From NCBI GenBank assembly GCA_002320595.1, contig DCKB01000053.1, positions 1 through 41,607 of the forward strand: DNA of 41,607 nt, written 5' to 3'. Under the pieces are notes generated by a model, which saw only the letters and a program-made list of their open reading frames with translations, was not told the DNA's origin and ran no database searches. Source of the DNA: Christensenella sp. UBA1685. Lineage in GTDB: Bacteria > Bacillota > Clostridia > Christensenellales > CAG-138. Positions 23,288-31,457 of this stretch are shown in pieces; the first letter of the stretch is position 1; each line of letters begins with the position of its first letter. The translations under genes and the position numbers were made by a program.

Positions 23288-23954
23288 ATGAACCGATACG
23301 TTTGCACCGTCTGCGGGTATGTCCACACAGGGGACAGCGCGCCGAACCAATGCCCTGTTTGCAAAGCTCCCGCTTCCAAATTCAAGATTCAAACCCGTTG
23401 CAGAGGTGGAGCGCGACCACAAATATGCCGGCACGCAGACCGAGCGAAACCTGATGGATACCTTTTCCGGCGAATCGCAAGCGCGCAATAAATATTGTTT
23501 TTTCGCGGAAGCTGCACGCAATGAAGGGTATGAACAGATCGCCGCGCTGTTTGAGCAAACAGCGATGCAGGAGCGCCAACATGCCAAGATGTGGTATGCG
23601 GAGTTCCACGGCATAGGCAGTACCGCCGAAAACCTTGTTACCGCCGCCGAGGGTGAGCACATGGAATGGGCCGACATGTATGCCCGCATGGCGCGCGAGG
23701 CGCGCGAAGAGGGGTTTCACGCCCTCGCCGAGCGATTCGCACGCGTTGCGGATGTTGAGCAGAGCCATGAGGAGCGCTATCTCCGCCTGCTCGAAAGCAT
23801 CCGCAAAAACCGCGTTTTTTCCGAAGAAAGCGAAGAAACGGTCTGGATGTGCCGCCAGTGCGGCTACCTGCACACTGGCCCGGAGGCGCCTGAGCACTGC
23901 CCTGCCTGCGGGTATGCGCAATCCTTCTTTGAGCGGAAAGCCGAAAACTACTGA
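23288..23954 (+). pseudogene. Dual-rubredoxin rubrerythrin, split by a 7-bp duplication
   Basis: Three domains can be read in order. First is an N-terminal rubredoxin (MNRYVCTVCGYVHTGDSAPN, then CPVCKAPASKFK). The second is a diiron rubrerythrin domain in another frame (ERNLMDTFSGESQARNKY, QERQHAKMWYAEF, AEGEHMEW, VEQSHEERY). The third is a C-terminal rubredoxin (CRQCGYLHTGPEAPEHCPAC). Such proteins reduce hydrogen peroxide in anaerobes. The ATG at 23288 has AAAAGGAG eight bases upstream. The frame breaks at 23380-23393, where ATTCAAG is followed by ATTCAAA. Removing seven bases restores a 219-residue protein with no stops. It may be a real mutation, a sequencing error or, less likely, recoding. 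Confidence 0.85.
23380..23393. repeat. 7-bp near-perfect tandem duplication causing a frameshift
   Basis: ATTCAAG (23380-23386) and ATTCAAA (23387-23393) are adjacent and differ at one base. Deleting either unit joins the two rubrerythrin frames as ASKFKPVAEVERDHK. This is what slipped-strand duplication would leave. Confidence 0.8.
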
Positions 23955-23966
23955 CGCAGCAGCGCT

Positions 23967-24464
23967 TTACCCCTCGATTATCCCGCAGCCGATGCGGCTG
24001 CCGGCATCGCCTGCCGGTTGGGATGTAAAATCGTCCCTTTGGCTATGGAGGATGACCGTGCGTTGCAGGATTTCCCGCACGGTAAAGCGCTCCGTATAGA
24101 CTGCGGAAAACGCATATCCCCGGTTTGAAAACAGCGGCGGAAGGTCCCCCGCATGCGCCGGATGCGGGCAGCCCGCCGGGTTGTAATGCCCGCCCGCGCC
24201 GGCAAACGCGCCGCCATCCCCGGCGCAGCTTCCGTTCGTATGGATGTGCATCGCGAATATGTTTTCCGCACAGCGCGCCGCGTCATACGGCAAGCCGTGA
24301 AATTCCGCGAGCACAAGCGTTCCGCTTCCCGCCGGATAAAAGCGCACGACCCCGCGCAGCTGCGGATGCGCGGCATCCCCGCTCACCCGCGCAACCGCAC
24401 CCGGGCTTGCGCCAAGCCCGGAAAACAAAGTTTGTATTCCCGCTTTCTGCCGGTTGTTCTGCAT
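23967..24464 (-). CDS. sodC: Cu/Zn superoxide dismutase family protein, cytosolic
   Basis: A 165-residue protein with the full Cu/Zn SOD ligand set: H73 and H75 (MHIHTNGSC), bridging H93 (GGHYNP), zinc ligands H101, H104 and D107 (CPHPAHAGDL) and copper ligand H140 (VILHSQRDDF). GSRIGCGII carries the substrate-guiding arginine and the disulfide cysteine C160, which can pair with C80. There is no signal peptide, unlike most bacterial SodC, so it should act in the cytosol. The zinc loop is about six residues shorter than in the bovine enzyme. The ATG at 24464 has GAGGTG upstream. It converges on the rubrerythrin gene with a 12-base gap. Confidence 0.9.
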   Translation of the reverse strand: MQNNRQKAGIQTLFSGLGASPGAVARVSGDAAHPQLRGVVRFYPAGSGTLVLAEFHGLPYDAARCAENIFAMHIHTNGSCAGDGGAFAGAGGHYNPAGCPHPAHAGDLPPLFSNRGYAFSAVYTERFTVREILQRTVILHSQRDDFTSQPAGDAGSRIGCGIIEG

Positions 24465-24541
24465 AGGTTTCACCTCGTTTCTGGTTCATACTATGCGTGC
24501 CGCCCTCGGAAAGCAGCAGAATGCAGGATAAGGAATTTGAT

Positions 24542-26488
24542 ATGAACCGCCTACAGCACGAAACGAGCCCCTATCTGCTCCAGCATGCCGCCAACCCTGT
24601 GGATTGGTATCCATGGGGTGCGGAAGCGTTTGAAACCGCGCGGCGGGAGGACAAGCCGGTGTTCCTGAGCATCGGTTATTCAACCTGCCACTGGTGCCAT
24701 GTAATGGCGCATGAAAGCTTTGAGGATGCGGAGGTTGCCGCGTTTCTCAACGCGCATTTCATCTCCATTAAGGTAGATAAGGAGGAACGGCCGGACGTCG
24801 ACACCGTCTACATGCGCGTATGCGAAGCGTACACCGGCAGCGGCGGCTGGCCGACAAGCATCTTCATGACCGCCGCGCAAAAGCCGTTTTTTGCCGGCAC
24901 ATATTTTCCGAAGACGGCGCTGCTGGAACTTCTTGGAAACATCGCCGCGCTTTGGCAAACGGACCGCGCCGCACTTTTAAAAAGCGGAGATGCGTTTGTG
25001 AAGGCGCTCACAACCAATGTGCGCCATGGTGCGGAACCTTCTCCCGCACTGGTGGAGCGGGCGTTCTCCCATTTCCGTGCAACGTTTGACGCGAAGTACG
25101 GAGGCTTCGGGCCTGCTCCGAAGTTCCCTGCCGCGCATAACCTGATGTTTTTGCTTGCGCTCCATGCGCTCAAAAGGGATAGCAGGGCGCTTGCCATGGC
25201 GGAAAAAACGCTCCTTCAGCTTTACCGCGGCGGTATATTCGATCACATCGGCGGCGGATTTTCGCGTTACTCCACAGACAGCCGGTTCCTTGTTCCTCAT
25301 TTTGAAAAAATGCTTTATGACAACGCCCTGTTGATCCTCGCATACAGCATGGCTTTCCACCTCACGCGCAACCCGCTTTACCGGGCTGTAGCCGAAAAGA
25401 CGGCGGGCTATGTTTTGCGTGAGCTCGCTGCGCCTGCGGGAGGGTTTTACAGTGCAGAAGATGCGGACAGCGAAGGGGTGGAAGGGAAATATTACACATT
25501 CGATGCAGCCGAGCTGCCCCGCCTGCTTGGCGTGGACATCGGCGCGCTGTTCAACCGCTATTACGGCATCTCGCCCGGCGGCAATTTTGAGGGGAAAAGC
25601 ATTCCGAACCTGCTGCATGCCGAGGAATTTACGGATGTGTTTGAGCAATACCTGCCGCGGGTGCGCGCCTACCGGAAAGAGCGCACACACCTGCATTTGG
25701 ACGATAAGGTTTTAACAGCGTGGAACGGCTTGATGATTGCAGCGCTTGCCGGGCTTTATTCCGTCACGGGCGAAGCGGAATATTTGTATGCCGCCGAGCG
25801 CGCCTGCGCCTTCGCGCAAGAGGTTCTTATGACCGCCGGCGAACCGCATGTGGGCTGGTGTTCCGGGCGCCTGCTCGGCCCGGGTTTTTTGGATGATTAT
25901 GCCGCGCTGGCATTCGCTTATCTTTCGTTGTACGAAGTTACGTTTGAGAATGCTTATCTTGAAAAAGCCGCGGCGCTCGCCGAACGGGCGGAAGCGTTGT
26001 TCCATGATGCGGAAGGGGGAGGATATTTTCTTTCCGGCAAACAAAACGAGCCGCTGATCCTGCGGCCCAAGGAAACATATGACGGCGCAATGCCAAGCGG
26101 CAATTCCATGATGGCATATGTGCTCGTGCGGCTCAGCCTGCTGTATGATGAGGCGCGCTTCGGCCCGCGGGCGGAAGCCCAACTGCGCTTCCTTGCAGCC
26201 GAGGCGGAATCACACCCTGCCGGACACTGCTTCTTTCTGCTCGCGCTTCTCTGCTCCCGCCCGCAGGCAAAAGTCGTATGTGTGCTGGAAAACGAAAAAG
26301 ATGCGGAAGGGCTGGCCAACCGCTTCCCCTTCGGGACGGCGCTCGTTGTGCTGCATGCGCCCACAGAAGCTTACCCCCTTAAGGATGGGCGCACCACATA
26401 TTACATTTGCAGGGAAAACGCCTGTCTGCCGCCCGTAAACGACCTTGCCGAAGCGGGGTTCACGCCTTCTTCCTGGCCAGGTCCATAA
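24542..26488 (+). CDS. YyaL-type protein: thioredoxin-like domain (DUF255) plus six-hairpin glycosidase-like fold
   Basis: A 648-residue protein of the YyaL/SPATA20 family. The N-terminal thioredoxin-like domain has LQHAANPVDWYPWG and the CHWC motif in YSTCHWCHVMAHESF. The rest is an alpha/alpha barrel resembling six-hairpin glycosidases (GGIFDHIGGGFSRYSTD, HFEKMLYDNALL, DDKVLTAWNGLMI). The physiological reaction is not established. I chose the ATG at 24542, where family similarity begins and AAGGA precedes. It is divergent from sodC, and its last 29 bases overlap the convergent cysteine-rich gene. Confidence 0.93.
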   Translation: MNRLQHETSPYLLQHAANPVDWYPWGAEAFETARREDKPVFLSIGYSTCHWCHVMAHESFEDAEVAAFLNAHFISIKVDKEERPDVDTVYMRVCEAYTGSGGWPTSIFMTAAQKPFFAGTYFPKTALLELLGNIAALWQTDRAALLKSGDAFVKALTTNVRHGAEPSPALVERAFSHFRATFDAKYGGFGPAPKFPAAHNLMFLLALHALKRDSRALAMAEKTLLQLYRGGIFDHIGGGFSRYSTDSRFLVPHFEKMLYDNALLILAYSMAFHLTRNPLYRAVAEKTAGYVLRELAAPAGGFYSAEDADSEGVEGKYYTFDAAELPRLLGVDIGALFNRYYGISPGGNFEGKSIPNLLHAEEFTDVFEQYLPRVRAYRKERTHLHLDDKVLTAWNGLMIAALAGLYSVTGEAEYLYAAERACAFAQEVLMTAGEPHVGWCSGRLLGPGFLDDYAALAFAYLSLYEVTFENAYLEKAAALAERAEALFHDAEGGGYFLSGKQNEPLILRPKETYDGAMPSGNSMMAYVLVRLSLLYDEARFGPRAEAQLRFLAAEAESHPAGHCFFLLALLCSRPQAKVVCVLENEKDAEGLANRFPFGTALVVLHAPTEAYPLKDGRTTYYICRENACLPPVNDLAEAGFTPSSWPGP

Positions 26489-26732
26489 TCGCTCCGAAGC
26501 GCTGCATGACATAATCATATCCCGTGCCGCGCTTATGGGGGATCATGCAATTGCTGCAGTCCTTGACGCCGTTTTCCGTATAGGTGAAATTCCCGCCGCA
26601 TTGGTCGCCAAGCGCATAAAGCGGGCAATAGCAGAACAGGCAATTGAAATTCTCCGGATCGTTCGTCTTATGGCAGGGAAAATATTCGCATTCCGCGTTG
26701 CAAAAAAAGGAATATGCCTTCTTTTCATCCAT
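26460..26732 (-). CDS. Cysteine-rich small-domain protein
   Basis: A 90-residue protein with nine cysteines (11, 15, 20, 31, 34, 36, 45, 59 and 62) arranged as in the PF04071 cysteine-rich small domain: CEYFPCHK, NCLFCYCPLYALGDQCGG and DCSNCMIPH. It probably binds a metal or an iron-sulfur cluster. From memory, relatives are often found near cobalamin or metal genes, but the role is unknown. I chose the ATG at 26732, with AAGGAG 11 bases upstream and the family start right after; an ATG at 26774 would add 14 residues. It follows bioY, probably in the same transcript. Confidence 0.85.
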   Translation of the reverse strand: MDEKKAYSFFCNAECEYFPCHKTNDPENFNCLFCYCPLYALGDQCGGNFTYTENGVKDCSNCMIPHKRGTGYDYVMQRFGAIMDLARKKA

Positions 26733-26780
26733 ACAAACAGCTTCTCCTTCAATATTAAATCGATTAAAATCCATTTGGTT

Positions 26781-27320
26781 TCACATTTCTCCGCCAAGCG
26801 TGCGGAGCGGCGCGGCAAGCCGCCGCGCCAGATATGCCGCAAGGGCAATTTTGAGCGCGTCGCCCGCAAGAAACGGGAACACGCAGTATACAAGGCTCGT
26901 CCATATCCCCGTTCCCGTGACCGCCATGAACCAAATCGTGCCGAAAAAATAGCATCCCGCAGTGCCGACCGCCATCGCAAAACAAAGCCTCCAATATCCA
27001 ATGCCCCACCGTGCCCGCAAAAGCCCCACGAGCAGCGCCGCAATCAGGTAGCCCAGAAGATAGCCCCCGGTTTTCCCCATGATGACCTGCACCCCGCCTG
27101 CAAAGCCCGCAAACACCGGCGCGCCGAGCGCACCGAGCATCACGTAGGCGGCCACTGCCGCAACGCCGCGCTTTGCGCCAAGAAGCGCGCCTGCAAGATG
27201 CACCGCAAACAGAGCAAGGTTGATAGGCACCATCGGCAGTGGGATCTGAATCTGCGCACACACGGCGCACAGCGCGGTAAACACCGCGCAAAAGCAGAAT
27301 TGCCTGAGGTTTGTTTTCAA
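26781..27320 (-). CDS. bioY: BioY biotin transporter (ECF S component)
   Basis: A 179-residue membrane protein with about six spans. It matches BioY, the biotin-binding S component of energy-coupling factor transporters. IQIPLPMVPINLALFAVHLA, GAPVFAGFAGGVQVIMGKTG and GYLLGYLIAA are the conserved segments. The start is a TTG at 27320 with GGAGG eight bases before. No EcfA or EcfT genes lie nearby, so it may share a module encoded elsewhere. A strong promoter precedes it. Confidence 0.93.
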   Translation of the reverse strand: MKTNLRQFCFCAVFTALCAVCAQIQIPLPMVPINLALFAVHLAGALLGAKRGVAAVAAYVMLGALGAPVFAGFAGGVQVIMGKTGGYLLGYLIAALLVGLLRARWGIGYWRLCFAMAVGTAGCYFFGTIWFMAVTGTGIWTSLVYCVFPFLAGDALKIALAAYLARRLAAPLRTLGGEM

Positions 27321-27345
27321 GCCGAAGCCCTCCTTTTCCGGCCTT

Positions 27346-27375
27346 ATTATATCGTTGCACGCAGCGCGCTGTCAA
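27346..27375 (-). promoter_or_regulatory. Promoter of bioY
   Basis: On the minus strand TTGACA (27370-27375) and TATAAT (27346-27351) are both perfect, with an 18-base spacer. The leader is about 20 bases. I could not identify a convincing BirA operator. Confidence 0.85.
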
Positions 27376-27414
27376 ACCGGCCCGCCCACCCGTTTGCTAA
27401 AAAATTTTAAGCTG

Positions 27415-27442
27415 TTGACAAGAACATTCAGATGTATATACT
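27415..27442 (+). promoter_or_regulatory. Promoter of arcC
   Basis: TTGACA (27415-27420) and TATACT (27437-27442) are 16 bases apart, preceded by an A/T run (27399-27410) that could act as an UP element. It is divergent from the bioY promoter. Confidence 0.85.
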
Positions 27443-27530
27443 AAGGATATGCAAACATAATATGCAACCCGCGTTCCACGCGGAGAACTCGCCCAAATCT
27501 CAATGATCAAAAACAAAGGAGACTGCCATC

Positions 27531-28469
27531 GTGAACAAAATCGTGATTGCACTTGGTGGAAATGCCCTTCAGGAAGCAGGAAAGCCGGCAACCGCGCAAG
27601 CACAGCTTGAAGTGGTTGAAAGGACCTCCGTTTATATCGCCGATATCCTGGAAAAAGGATATCAAATTGTTCTGGCGCACGGCAATGGCCCGCAGGTGGG
27701 CCGCTTGGTCATTCAGAACGAATATGCGGAGCCGGTTACGCCTGCGATGCCGTTCGATGTTTGCGGTGCAATGAGCCAGGGCATGATTGGCTATCATATC
27801 CAGCAGGGGCTTTCAAAGGTGCTGCGCAGCCGCGGCAACAGCACCCCTGTGGCCACGGTTGTAACGCAGGTTGTCGTCGATTCGCACGACCCCAAATTTC
27901 AAAACCCCTCCAAACCCATCGGCCCGTTCTATACCGAGGAAGAGGCCGCGGCCATCGCCGCGCAGAAGGGCTATGTCATGAAGGAGGACGCAGGCCGCGG
28001 CTGGCGGCGCGTTGTTGCTTCCCCCATGCCGGTGGAAATCGTGGAACTTGACGCAGTGCGCTGTTTGGTGGATAATGGGTTTATCGTTGTCACCGTGGGC
28101 GGCGGCGGCATTCCCGTTGTGCGCAACGCGCAAGGCAATCTGGAAGGCGTGGCAGCCGTAATCGATAAGGATCTTGCAAGCGAACGTCTTGCCGAAGATC
28201 TTGACGTCGACGCGCTCGTAATCCTCACGGCCGTGGAAAAGGTGAGCATCAATTTCAAAAAGCCGGATCAGAAGGATCTTGACACGCTCAGCGTTGCGGA
28301 GGCGAAGCGTTATATTGCCGAAGGGCATTTTGCGCCCGGCTCTATGCTGCCCAAGATTGAGGCTGCCGTAAAGTTTGTGGAAAGCAAGCCCGGCCGCAGG
28401 GCGATCATTACCTCGCTGGATCAGGCCGCTCTCGCGCTTGAAGGCAAAGCGGGCACCACCATCGCCTGA
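27531..28469 (+). CDS. arcC: Carbamate kinase
   Basis: A 312-residue amino-acid-kinase-fold enzyme that makes ATP from carbamoyl phosphate. MNKIVIALGGNALQEAG, LAHGNGPQVGRLVIQNE, DAGRGWRRVVASPMP and VVTVGGGGIPVV are diagnostic. The start is GTG at 27531 with AAAGGAG upstream. No arginine deiminase or ornithine carbamoyltransferase genes lie next to it, so the carbamoyl phosphate may come from another route such as citrulline, allantoin or agmatine breakdown. It is probably cotranscribed with the DUF1015 gene, as no terminator lies between them. Confidence 0.97.
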   Translation: MNKIVIALGGNALQEAGKPATAQAQLEVVERTSVYIADILEKGYQIVLAHGNGPQVGRLVIQNEYAEPVTPAMPFDVCGAMSQGMIGYHIQQGLSKVLRSRGNSTPVATVVTQVVVDSHDPKFQNPSKPIGPFYTEEEAAAIAAQKGYVMKEDAGRGWRRVVASPMPVEIVELDAVRCLVDNGFIVVTVGGGGIPVVRNAQGNLEGVAAVIDKDLASERLAEDLDVDALVILTAVEKVSINFKKPDQKDLDTLSVAEAKRYIAEGHFAPGSMLPKIEAAVKFVESKPGRRAIITSLDQAALALEGKAGTTIA

Positions 28470-28525
28470 ACCGAAGCCAGCAGCCCCCCTTTTTCTTACT
28501 TTAATTTATCTTACGGAGGCATCCC

Positions 28526-29863
28526 ATGTTCAAAAACTCCATCGGCGTCAAAGTTCCCGACATCCTGTTGCCGCACGAAGGCGTATCCATGGAAAAATGG
28601 GCCGTCGTCGCCTGCGATCAGTTCACCTCGCAGCCCGATTACTGGGAGGAAGCCGAGCGCATCGTTGGCGACGCGCCCTCCACGCTGCGCCTGATGCTGC
28701 CTGAAATGTATCTCGACAAACCGGGTGAAGCCGAGCGCATCGCAGCGATTAACGCCACCATGGATCGCTACATGGCGGACGGCACGTTGGAAAGCCGCGG
28801 AGAAGGCTTCATGTTTGTGCGCCGCACCGTGGATGGCAAAACGCGCAGCGGCCTTGTTGTGGCGCTCGACCTTGAGCAATACGATTACAGCCGTGGCTCC
28901 GAAACGCTCATCCGCGCATCGGAAGGCACGATTGTGGAGCGTATTCCGCCGCGCCTGCGCATCCGCAAGGATGCCGCGCTTGAGTTGCCGCACATCCTCG
29001 TTTTGATCGACGACCCGCAGCACACGGTCATCGAGCCGCTCGCAGACGCCGCAACCGCAGAAAACAGGCTTTACGATTTTGAGCTCATGCTTGGAGGCGG
29101 CCACATCGAAGGGTATATGGTCCGCGATGTGGGCAGGATTCAGGGCGCGCTCCGCGCGCTGGAAGCGCTTGCAGACCCCGCCCGCTTTGCGGAGCAATAC
29201 GGCGCGGATAAAAAGCCCATGCTCTTTGCGATGGGCGATGGCAACCATTCATTCGCCACTGCGAAAGCCAACTGGGAGGCCCTGAAGCAGACGCTTTCCC
29301 CGGCCGAGCAGGAGAACCACCCCGCGCGCTATGCGCTCGTGGAGCTTGAGAATATCCATGACGAAGGCATCCTGTTTGAGCCCATCCACCGGGTGCTGTT
29401 CAACCTGGATCCCGAAAAAGCGCTGCGTTGGCTGCTGGAGCGGCTTGCCTTGGACAACGGCGCCTGCAAAATGAACCGCTTTGCCACCAAGGAAGAATGC
29501 GCCGCATCTTTGAAGATCGCCGCAACATGCGGCGGCCACCTTCTCCCATTTGTGACCGCCGGCAGCTATGGCTACCTGAAGGTGAATGCGCCCGCGGCGC
29601 AGCTTGAGGTCGGCACGCTGCAAAACGCGCTCGATGCAATGCTCAAGGCTTTCCCGGAAGCCACGATCGATTACATTCACGGCGCGGATGTGGTCTATGA
29701 CCTTGGAACAAAGCCCGGAAACCTCGGGTTCCTGCTGCCGCCGATGGCCAAGAGCGCGTTCTTCCCCACCGTGGTGTTTGACGGCGCGTTGCCGCGCAAA
29801 ACGTTCTCCATGGGCGAAGCAAACGAAAAGCGTTACTATCTCGAATGCCGTAAAATAAAATAA
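28526..29863 (+). CDS. DUF1015 family protein
   Basis: A 445-residue protein of the DUF1015 family. KVPDILLPHEGVSMEKWAVV, ACDQFTSQPDYWEEAER and FAMGDGNHSFATAKANWE are the conserved segments, the last including the characteristic GDGNHS. The biochemical role is unknown; from memory some relatives sit near serine biosynthesis genes, which are not seen here. GGAGG precedes the ATG. It is separated from arcC by 56 bases and followed by a clear terminator. Confidence 0.92.
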   Translation: MFKNSIGVKVPDILLPHEGVSMEKWAVVACDQFTSQPDYWEEAERIVGDAPSTLRLMLPEMYLDKPGEAERIAAINATMDRYMADGTLESRGEGFMFVRRTVDGKTRSGLVVALDLEQYDYSRGSETLIRASEGTIVERIPPRLRIRKDAALELPHILVLIDDPQHTVIEPLADAATAENRLYDFELMLGGGHIEGYMVRDVGRIQGALRALEALADPARFAEQYGADKKPMLFAMGDGNHSFATAKANWEALKQTLSPAEQENHPARYALVELENIHDEGILFEPIHRVLFNLDPEKALRWLLERLALDNGACKMNRFATKEECAASLKIAATCGGHLLPFVTAGSYGYLKVNAPAAQLEVGTLQNALDAMLKAFPEATIDYIHGADVVYDLGTKPGNLGFLLPPMAKSAFFPTVVFDGALPRKTFSMGEANEKRYYLECRKIK

Positions 29864-29906
29864 GCGGCGCGCCCGCTTCCGTTGCAGGGCGCAAAGGTGG
29901 TATACT

Positions 29907-29932
29907 AAAGGGGTGCGGAGCGCCCCTTTTTT
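29907..29932 (+). terminator. Intrinsic terminator after the DUF1015 gene
   Basis: A 10-bp stem with one G-T pair (29907-29916 with 29920-29929) has a 3-base loop and a run of six T (29927-29932). It ends the arcC-DUF1015 transcript and argues against the longer acyltransferase start that would overlap it. Confidence 0.88.
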
Positions 29933-30029
29933 GTATGCCGCGCCCCTGCCCGGATGGTTATTCCGCACCGGAAGCATCCTGGTTTTTAAATACCGGCGAT
30001 TCGCCTGCGTGGTAATTTCGGTGATTTCA

Positions 30030-31274
30030 ATGGAACATACCCCTTTAAAAAAGCACAAGCACCCGGACAATGTCAAACCGCAGCCGCCTGTTTTATACGG
30101 CCTTGTTGCCCTTCTGCTGCGGCCGTACCTGCGCCTGAGATATGGATTCCGCAGGCCGAAGTCGCTCCCCATACGCGGGGAGCGCGGTCCCGTCACCGTG
30201 CTCGGCAACCACGCGTCCAACATAGATTTCCTGTTTGCCGTTGCAGCCCTTTACCCCAAGCGGCTCAACTTCCTTGTCTCCGCCTATTTTTTCAACCAAA
30301 AGCCGCTGTGTTATCTGCTGCGTTTCATGCATTGTGTGCGCAAGGAGCAGTTCACGGCCGACGTTGCGGCCATCCGCGATATGCGCGCGCTTGTTTCTGC
30401 GGGCGGCAGCATCCTGCTGTACCCGGAAGGCGAGGTCAACGGCACCGGCCGCACAGGAGCCTTTCCGGAAAGCACGGCGCGCCTTTGCAAGCTGCTGAAA
30501 GCGCCTGTTTATGCCGTACGCACCAAGGGCAGCTATCTGACGCGGCCCAAATGGGGGCCAAGTCGCAGGCGCGGGCGTGTGGAAACGGACGTAACGCTCG
30601 TCGCCACGGCGGAGGAGCTGCCCACCCTTTCCAACGAAGCGCTTTATGCCCGCATCCAAGCGGGGATATTTCAGGACGAATATGCCTGGCAGGCGCAGGC
30701 GCGCGTCCCGTTCCATGCAAAGAAACCGGCGGAAGGGCTGCACCTGATGCTGTATCGCTGCCCCAAATGCGGCCGGGAGTTTACCATGCGCACGGAGGGG
30801 AACGCCATTTTCTGCACGGCTTGCGGCAACCGCGGCCTGATGGATGGGTACGGCTTTCTTTCTCCGGCCGGGCCGGAGGATGTTATCCCGGCTTCCCCGC
30901 TTGCCTGGGTGGATTTTGAACGCGAAGCCCTGCGCGACGAAATGCGCGCTCCCGATTACCGGATGGCCGCCCCCTGCTCGCTGCAATATCACACCGACGC
31001 GCACGCGCTTAACCACGTGGATGTGGGAGAGGGCGTTGTCACGCTGGACCGCAGCGGCATTTCCTATGAAGGCACGGCGGAAGGCGCGCCCATTTCTCTG
31101 CATTTCCCGCTTGTCGACCTCTACAAGCTTCCGTTCGCAGCAGGCCGCCGCTTCGAACTGCCGCCCGCCGCGCGCGTGACTGCCATCCGCACCCATGAAC
31201 CCGGAGCCATCTGGAAATTCGTGCTGGCGCTTCCCTTGATGAAAGCCACCGTCCAGGCTGCCGCAGACGGCTGA
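30030..31274 (+). CDS. PlsC-like acyltransferase fused to a zinc ribbon and C-terminal domain
   Basis: A 414-residue protein. Residues about 20-210 form a lysophospholipid acyltransferase domain with the catalytic HASNID (H61, D66) and YPEGEVN (131-137). Then a zinc ribbon, CPKC (244, 247) and CTAC (262, 265), leads to a C-terminal domain of about 145 residues that I do not recognise. Ordinary PlsC proteins are about 200-250 residues. It probably acylates lysophosphatidic acid or a similar lipid at the membrane. The ATG at 30030 has a weak site (CGGTGA). An AGACGG/CCGTCT inverted repeat spans its stop codon (31265-31283). Confidence 0.82.
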   Translation: MEHTPLKKHKHPDNVKPQPPVLYGLVALLLRPYLRLRYGFRRPKSLPIRGERGPVTVLGNHASNIDFLFAVAALYPKRLNFLVSAYFFNQKPLCYLLRFMHCVRKEQFTADVAAIRDMRALVSAGGSILLYPEGEVNGTGRTGAFPESTARLCKLLKAPVYAVRTKGSYLTRPKWGPSRRRGRVETDVTLVATAEELPTLSNEALYARIQAGIFQDEYAWQAQARVPFHAKKPAEGLHLMLYRCPKCGREFTMRTEGNAIFCTACGNRGLMDGYGFLSPAGPEDVIPASPLAWVDFEREALRDEMRAPDYRMAAPCSLQYHTDAHALNHVDVGEGVVTLDRSGISYEGTAEGAPISLHFPLVDLYKLPFAAGRRFELPPAARVTAIRTHEPGAIWKFVLALPLMKATVQAAADG

Positions 31275-31302
31275 ACGCCGTCTCCCTCCGCCTTCAAAGC
31301 AG

Positions 31303-31340
31303 AAAAGGCTGCGCGTAAGGGCGGTGTTCGTAAAACAGTT
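31303..31340 (+). repeat. Left terminal inverted repeat of the cassette
   Basis: It begins AAAAGGCTGCGC (31303-31314) and contains GGTGTTCGTA and ACAGTT near its inner end. All three blocks recur reversed at 32168-32206. Confidence 0.75.
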
Positions 31341-31394
31341 CATGAGAGCAGTCAGATGGCTGCCCTCGTGTTTTATTTGTTTATGAAAAATATC

Positions 31395-31423
31395 TTGATT
31401 GGATTTTTCAAAAGCTATATGCT
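31395..31423 (+). promoter_or_regulatory. Promoter of the cassette GNAT gene
   Basis: TTGATT (31395-31400) and TATGCT (31418-31423) are 17 bases apart, inside the cassette and 35 bases before the TTG start. Confidence 0.5.
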
Positions 31424-31457
31424 AACAACAAATCGGAATTTGTGGGAGGCATCTACA

